Assembly: GCA_964463485.1 (NCBI GenBank)
Contig: CAYXDO010000038.1
Span: forward strand, 1 to 64,000
Length of the DNA stretch: 64,000 bases
Source: CAYXDO01 sp964463485
GTDB taxonomy: Bacteria; Myxococcota; Kuafuiibacteriia; Kuafuiibacteriales; Kuafuiibacteriaceae
Direction: 5' to 3'
Shown: piece by piece, positions 60,157 to 64,000 of the stretch
Layout of the letters: every line of letters starts with the position of its first letter
How positions within the stretch are numbered: the first letter of the stretch is position 1
Position numbers and translations under genes: made by a program
The notes under the pieces: generated by a model
What the model was told of the DNA's origin: nothing
Database searches by the model: none
Seen by the model: only the letters and a program-made list of their open reading frames with translations

Positions 60157-60969
60157 TCATCCGACCAGGTGCACGATTTGGCTGCGGAACCGACGAAAGA
60201 CCTCGAAGCTCACCGCCGCGCCGACCAACGAGACTCCGAACAGGATGGTCCAGGACGCTTGCGGGGTGACTCCGAGCATGGGGGCACGCAGGGCTTCGAG
60301 CAGGTGATAAATTGGATTGAGGAGAAGGAGTTCGGCCCTGCGCCCGACCGCCATCTCGGGTACCCACAAGATCGGTGTGGTGAAAAAGACGAGCATCAGG
60401 AGACTCGAGATGATCGGGGGGACGTCGTGAAATCGTGCGCAGAGCGTACCTACCAACAGCGCAACCCAGGCGCCACAAAAAGCAACGATCGCGAAACCAG
60501 GAATGAACCAAAAGACCCCCGCCGTGATGGGAACGTCGAAGTACAACATGACTGGGATCTGGGCTGCGAGGTTGTGAAGAAAAATGAGCCCGGCTCGACA
60601 TACGACGCGGAAGACATGGACGGTCAGCGGCAGCCGGATGGTCTGGATGATGGAGGACGCGTTCGTAAAACAGGAGCAGGCGTCGGTGACGACATCGGTG
60701 AAGAGCCGCCACACGATCGTCCCCGAGCACAGGTAGGGAACGTAGGTCTCTAATTCTTGCGAAAAAAGTCGGCTGTACATCCAACCGATCGCGACGACCC
60801 AGATAATCATGCTCAGCGTGATCCAAAAAGGACCGAGGACCGAGCCTCGATAACGTTGGAGCATGTCCCGCCAGGCGAGTGTCGTCCAGAGTGGCCATTT
60901 GGACGCCCCCTCTTGGATATCGAGCAAGGCGAGGCGGACGCTGCGCGTTTGGCTGGCATCGAGCCGCAC
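60157..60969 (-). CDS. wzm: O-antigen/polysaccharide ABC exporter permease
   Basis: A 270-residue ABC-2-type permease. It has an N-terminal helix and the RDMLQRYRGSVLGPFW segment typical of Wzm/TagG, then about six membrane spans (IIWVVAIGWMYSRLF, FLHNLAAQIPVMLYF, SLLMLVFFTTPILWV). It forms the export channel with Wzt. The pair is divergent from the methyltransferase and GT2 genes, which suggests a shared surface-glycan locus. Confidence 0.9.
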   Translation of the reverse strand: MRLDASQTRSVRLALLDIQEGASKWPLWTTLAWRDMLQRYRGSVLGPFWITLSMIIWVVAIGWMYSRLFSQELETYVPYLCSGTIVWRLFTDVVTDACSCFTNASSIIQTIRLPLTVHVFRVVCRAGLIFLHNLAAQIPVMLYFDVPITAGVFWFIPGFAIVAFCGAWVALLVGTLCARFHDVPPIISSLLMLVFFTTPILWVPEMAVGRRAELLLLNPIYHLLEALRAPMLGVTPQASWTILFGVSLVGAAVSFEVFRRFRSQIVHLVG

Positions 60970-61329
60970 GGCGCTGCATTGCCAGGTTAAGAAACGAAAG
61001 ACCAGTCAAACCTCGAGAACGAGCCGACTTGAGTCCAGTCGCAGTCCCTTGGCCAGACGATGGCGCGCGGTCCCTTCGGTTCGAGACAAGCGTTCATGCG
61101 TCCAAACCAACGAGGCTGCTCGGAGCCATTTTCGCCGGCAGACCGGACTGACCAACTCGACCTGACCCTGGACCTGGCCGCCCTCATCGCGATTGCAGGC
61201 TCAGTTTCTACGGCACCACAGGACCGGCGTCGCTTCGGCTTCGGGTCTTGGCTATTCCACGCGTACGATACGACTCGACACACCGGTCGATTACGGTTTA
61301 GATGCCGACGTCCCCGCGAGGGGAATACG
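60970..61329. other. Intergenic region of a divergent gene pair
   Basis: 360 bases between the wzm start (minus) and the methyltransferase start (plus). A plus frame here extends the methyltransferase ORF upstream but has no protein-like character. It probably holds two promoters; I could not define them. Confidence 0.5.
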
Positions 61330-62340
61330 ATGAGGATCCAAAGGATTCCAGGGGCCACGCTCTCGTGGCTCGCAAACGAAGTGCGGAACCGAGTAGGCGC
61401 TCGACTCGGACAGGCACCGGGCACCGATGACCTTCGGATCCTCCAGCTGAATGTCAAAAATTTCGGCTATCAGTTGGCGCTCGACATGGCGCCCTTTCTC
61501 GCCTGCGTGGACACCACAGGCGAACCGAGGCGTCGGAATCTCGTCAGCAAGCCGACTACCCAACAGGACGTCGAGAGTCCCTGGTTCATCTACTGGTGCG
61601 ACGAGCTGCACGCCGTGCCGATTTATCACCGCAAGCTGTGGGAATTTGCATTCTCTCTCCAGTCCCTGTTCGATGCTGACTTGTTGCGAGAGGGTGTAAC
61701 AGGCATCGGTTTCGGTTGCGGCGAAGAACCGCTCGCCTCTTACTTTGCCACGAAAGGCATGCGCGTGACCGTGACCGATCTGGCTCCGGAACGTGTCGCT
61801 GGCCTGGGTTGGGCCGAGACCGCACAGCACGCCCGGACGATCGACCGGGCCTTTCACGAGCACCTCGTGTCGAAGGACATATTTGACCAACACGTCCGCC
61901 ATCAGTTCGTGGACATGAACGCCATTCCTGAGTTCGAGGAAAAATTTGATTTCTGCTGGTCCATCTGCGCGCTGGAGCACCTTGGATCGATCGAAAGGGG
62001 TCTTGCTTTCATCGAGAAATCGCTGAGTGCTTTGAAACCGGGGGGTCTCTCGGTCCACACCACCGAGTACAACTATCTGCCGAGCGGCACGCTCGACGGC
62101 GGTCCGACGGTCCTTTTTCAGAAGCCGCATTTCGAGGCACTTGCGGAGAGATTAGCGCGAAGAGGGCACCGGATGCTGGGGCCGGACTTCGATGCCGGCG
62201 ATGGACCGATCGACCGATTCATCGACGTGCCTCCGTACACGTCGACCGGTGATTGGTCGGCCGGTGCGCACCTCAAACTGTCGGTCGGAGGTCATCCTTC
62301 GACCTGTTACGGCCTGATCATTCGCAAGGCCACGCGCTAG
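61330..62340 (+). CDS. SAM-dependent methyltransferase in glycan locus
   Basis: A 336-residue class I methyltransferase. The GAGGGGA ribosome site fixes the ATG at 61330. The SAM-binding start is GIGFGCGEEPLASYFATKG (about 120-138), followed by VTDLAPER and a downstream FDFCWSICALEHLG motif. It probably methylates a sugar or lipid-linked glycan, judging from its neighbours. It stops four bases before the GT2 gene, so both are likely one operon. Confidence 0.8.
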   Translation: MRIQRIPGATLSWLANEVRNRVGARLGQAPGTDDLRILQLNVKNFGYQLALDMAPFLACVDTTGEPRRRNLVSKPTTQQDVESPWFIYWCDELHAVPIYHRKLWEFAFSLQSLFDADLLREGVTGIGFGCGEEPLASYFATKGMRVTVTDLAPERVAGLGWAETAQHARTIDRAFHEHLVSKDIFDQHVRHQFVDMNAIPEFEEKFDFCWSICALEHLGSIERGLAFIEKSLSALKPGGLSVHTTEYNYLPSGTLDGGPTVLFQKPHFEALAERLARRGHRMLGPDFDAGDGPIDRFIDVPPYTSTGDWSAGAHLKLSVGGHPSTCYGLIIRKATR

Positions 62341-62343
62341 CGG

Positions 62344-63360
62344 ATGGGGCCGGGCCAGGGGACAGACTCTTCGATGCAAGTGCCCGAGCTCAGCGTCGTC
62401 GTTCCAGTCTACCGAAGCCAAGAAATCGTTCCTCGCCTCTGCCAGGCGTTGAGGGAGGCCCTCTCGCCCTATTCGTTCGAAATCATCCTCGTCAATGATC
62501 GCAGCCCAGACGGGTCTTGGAAGGCGATCGAACGCGAAGCCAGCGCCGACCATCGCATCGTCGGCATCAACCTCCGGATCAACGTGGGCCAGGATCGCGC
62601 GATCATGGCCGGCTTGAATCATGCTCGGGGCGAATTCACGGTAATCATGGACGATGATTTGCAGCACTTCCCCTCCGACATTCCGGCGCTCTATGAACGG
62701 ATCAGGCAGGGGTACGACGTCTGCTACGCGAACTTTTTTCGAAAGCGCCAGACCCGCGTGAAGAACTTGGGCAGTTGGGCGGCCGGCAGGGTCGCCGAAG
62801 CGGTACTTCGAAAGCCTCGCGAGGTCTACATGTCGCCATTCAAGATCATTCGACGGGACGTGGTCGACGAAATCGTGAGGTATCGGGGCCCTTTTCCGTA
62901 CATCGACGGGCTTTTGCTGCAAATCACCGACAACATTTCGCAAATTACCGTCGAGCACCATGCCCGGCACTCGGGGCGCACGACTCACAACTTCTGGAAG
63001 CAGGCCCAGGTGTTTCTCAACCTGGCCACGAATTTCTCCGTGTTGCCGCTTCGGTTCGTGACGTTGAGCGGAGTCGTGTTCGCGTTGTCTAGTTTTCTGC
63101 TCGGCGCATATTTTCTCCTGGTCTACCTGACGAAGGGTGTTCAGGTCTACGGATGGACCGCTTTGATGCTCGTCGTGCTTTTTTTCGGCGGGGTCACGCT
63201 CGTATCTCTTGGGACGCTTGGTGAGTACCTCGCCCGGGTCCTGATGAACGTGAATCAGATTCCTCAGTTTGTCGTGAACGAGCGCGTGAACTTCGGGCGC
63301 AAGAGCGCCGAGCAACTCCCGGCCGACCCGGTCGACTGCCCAAATCGTGCGGCGGACTGA
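62344..63360 (+). CDS. GT2 glycosyltransferase, polyprenyl-phosphate type
   Basis: A 338-residue GT2 enzyme of the GtrB/DPM1 type (start at 62344, or the ATG at 62374). It has a nucleotide-sugar site (VVPVYRSQE, DRSPDGSWK), DxD in VIMDDDLQHFP and two C-terminal membrane spans (VVFALSSFLLGAYFLLVYL, ALMLVVLFFGGVTLVSL). It probably loads a sugar onto undecaprenyl phosphate for the exported glycan. The next gene's GTG overlaps its last 14 bases. Confidence 0.87.
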   Translation: MGPGQGTDSSMQVPELSVVVPVYRSQEIVPRLCQALREALSPYSFEIILVNDRSPDGSWKAIEREASADHRIVGINLRINVGQDRAIMAGLNHARGEFTVIMDDDLQHFPSDIPALYERIRQGYDVCYANFFRKRQTRVKNLGSWAAGRVAEAVLRKPREVYMSPFKIIRRDVVDEIVRYRGPFPYIDGLLLQITDNISQITVEHHARHSGRTTHNFWKQAQVFLNLATNFSVLPLRFVTLSGVVFALSSFLLGAYFLLVYLTKGVQVYGWTALMLVVLFFGGVTLVSLGTLGEYLARVLMNVNQIPQFVVNERVNFGRKSAEQLPADPVDCPNRAAD

Positions 63361-64000
63361 GTCGAGGCCAACGCGGGCCCTCGAGGCCGCTTACGCGGCG
63401 CTGGGCCGGTCGTCCAGCTTCACGGCCTGGACTCATTTCCAGCAACTCCAGGCCAATCAGTGGTTGTCTCACGAAGACCTGGAATCGATCCGCTGGGCCA
63501 AGATGCAAAGGTTGCTCGCTCACGCGAGCGAGATTCCGTTCTACCGGAGTCTGTGGCGCAGCGCAGGGGTCGACCCGCGCCGATTCGAGAAGATCCGGGA
63601 TGTCGAAGATCTGCCCGTCGTGGGGCGGCGCGACCTCATGAAAGGGCAGGAGGAAGACGCTTTTCTCCTGAGCCGCCGACACGACTATGAGATGACCCAC
63701 TCTTCGGGCACGACCGGCCCGCACGTTTATCTTCCCTTCACGCGTAGCGACATGCAGGTGAAGTATGCTGGCTATTTGCGCGAGTTTTACGCGACCGATT
63801 GGCGACTAGGCGTCCGGTCCGCAGCGATTCACTATTCGGCTCATCCGGAATTCGCGGGGCGATACGTCGGCCGTCCCGACCACGACAACTTCGTGTTGCT
63901 TCGAACGCTCGTATTCCGGCTCGCGCATCGACGTATTTTGCTCAAACCCTATGCGAAGCCGGAGTCAGGCGACGACTGCGTCGCCGGCGAGTGGTACCGG
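63347..64000 (+). CDS. CapK/PaaK-like adenylating enzyme, partial
   Basis: The first 218 codons of an ORF cut by the window end. Its GTG at 63347 overlaps the GT2 stop by 14 bases. The start resembles CapK-type members of the phenylacetate-CoA-ligase/ANL group (RLLAHASEIPFYRSLW, then DLPVVGRRDLMKG and the ATP loop THSSGTTGP). Such enzymes in capsule loci are thought to activate an acyl or amino acid group for glycan decoration; the substrate is unknown. Confidence 0.72.
   Translation, partial: MRRTESRPTRALEAAYAALGRSSSFTAWTHFQQLQANQWLSHEDLESIRWAKMQRLLAHASEIPFYRSLWRSAGVDPRRFEKIRDVEDLPVVGRRDLMKGQEEDAFLLSRRHDYEMTHSSGTTGPHVYLPFTRSDMQVKYAGYLREFYATDWRLGVRSAAIHYSAHPEFAGRYVGRPDHDNFVLLRTLVFRLAHRRILLKPYAKPESGDDCVAGEWYR

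Noticed and set aside
61060..61329. Upstream extension of the methyltransferase frame
   Set aside because: Arg-rich without family similarity; a good ribosome site precedes the ATG at 61330.
1..64000. tRNA, rRNA, insertion sequences and prophage genes
   Set aside because: I looked for conserved rRNA/tRNA cores, transposase motifs and paired terminal repeats and saw none; short or divergent tRNAs could be missed by eye.

Overview
The window is GC-rich and gene-dense. It looks like a chromosomal piece of a myxobacterium-type delta-proteobacterium (Myxococcota, Polyangia/Sandaracinus-like). The grounds are three eukaryotic-type Ser/Thr kinases (one fused to an AAA ATPase and a helical-repeat region), many secreted lipoproteins, a MYXO-CTERM-like sorting tail, DUF4388 and giant TPR proteins, and frequent GTG/TTG starts. 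This assignment is an inference from gene content. I saw no rRNA, tRNA, CRISPR array or insertion sequence.

Layout. 0-7 kb: a small membrane protein, an orphan PD-(D/E)XK-like protein, a lectin remnant, a secreted alpha/beta hydrolase with a ricin-type lectin tail, an RTX-like Ca-binding repeat lipoprotein, and an ArnT/PMT-like glycosyltransferase that also ends in a ricin-type lectin. 6.9-8.9 kb: an arsenic unit, an ArsC-ArsM fusion translationally coupled to a SigZ-like ECF sigma factor with a cysteine-rich tail. 8.9-15.3 kb: a lipoprotein and signal peptidase I, then a region best read as an old tandem duplication (about 10.16-12.89 and 12.89-14.71 kb) in which each copy lost different genes. 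15.3-22.5 kb: a GMC oxidoreductase, a 1,114-residue surface protein and an SGNH-hydrolase-like Cys-rich lipoprotein.

22.6-36.4 kb: three Ser/Thr kinases interspersed with about 470-residue propeller-like lipoproteins, a TPR envelope protein and an M15 peptidase carrying two bulb-type lectin domains. 36.4-43 kb: a multipass membrane protein divergent from a B12-binding-type radical SAM enzyme coupled to a lipoprotein, a beta-helix lipoprotein, and a zinc-ribbon membrane protein with 17 perfect PISGS repeats. 43-47.8 kb: an SpmA-SpmB-type fusion and a PHP-type lipoprotein coupled to a small Cys-rich protein. 47.8-58 kb: a compact four-gene operon (1,915-residue TPR protein, membrane TPR/zinc-ribbon protein, DUF4388 protein with a pseudopilin-like end, FecR-like protein) that I read as one unassigned envelope system. 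58-64 kb: a probably truncated lipoprotein relative, then a surface-polysaccharide locus (Wzt/Wzm ABC exporter, methyltransferase, polyprenyl-phosphate-type GT2, and a CapK/PaaK-like adenylating enzyme cut by the window end).

The strongest leads are the duplication with reciprocal loss, the ArsC-ArsM/SigZ unit, the four-gene TPR/DUF4388/FecR operon, the PISGS array with only synonymous unit variation, and a short intergenic repeat present at least three times, each time just after a minus-strand gene.
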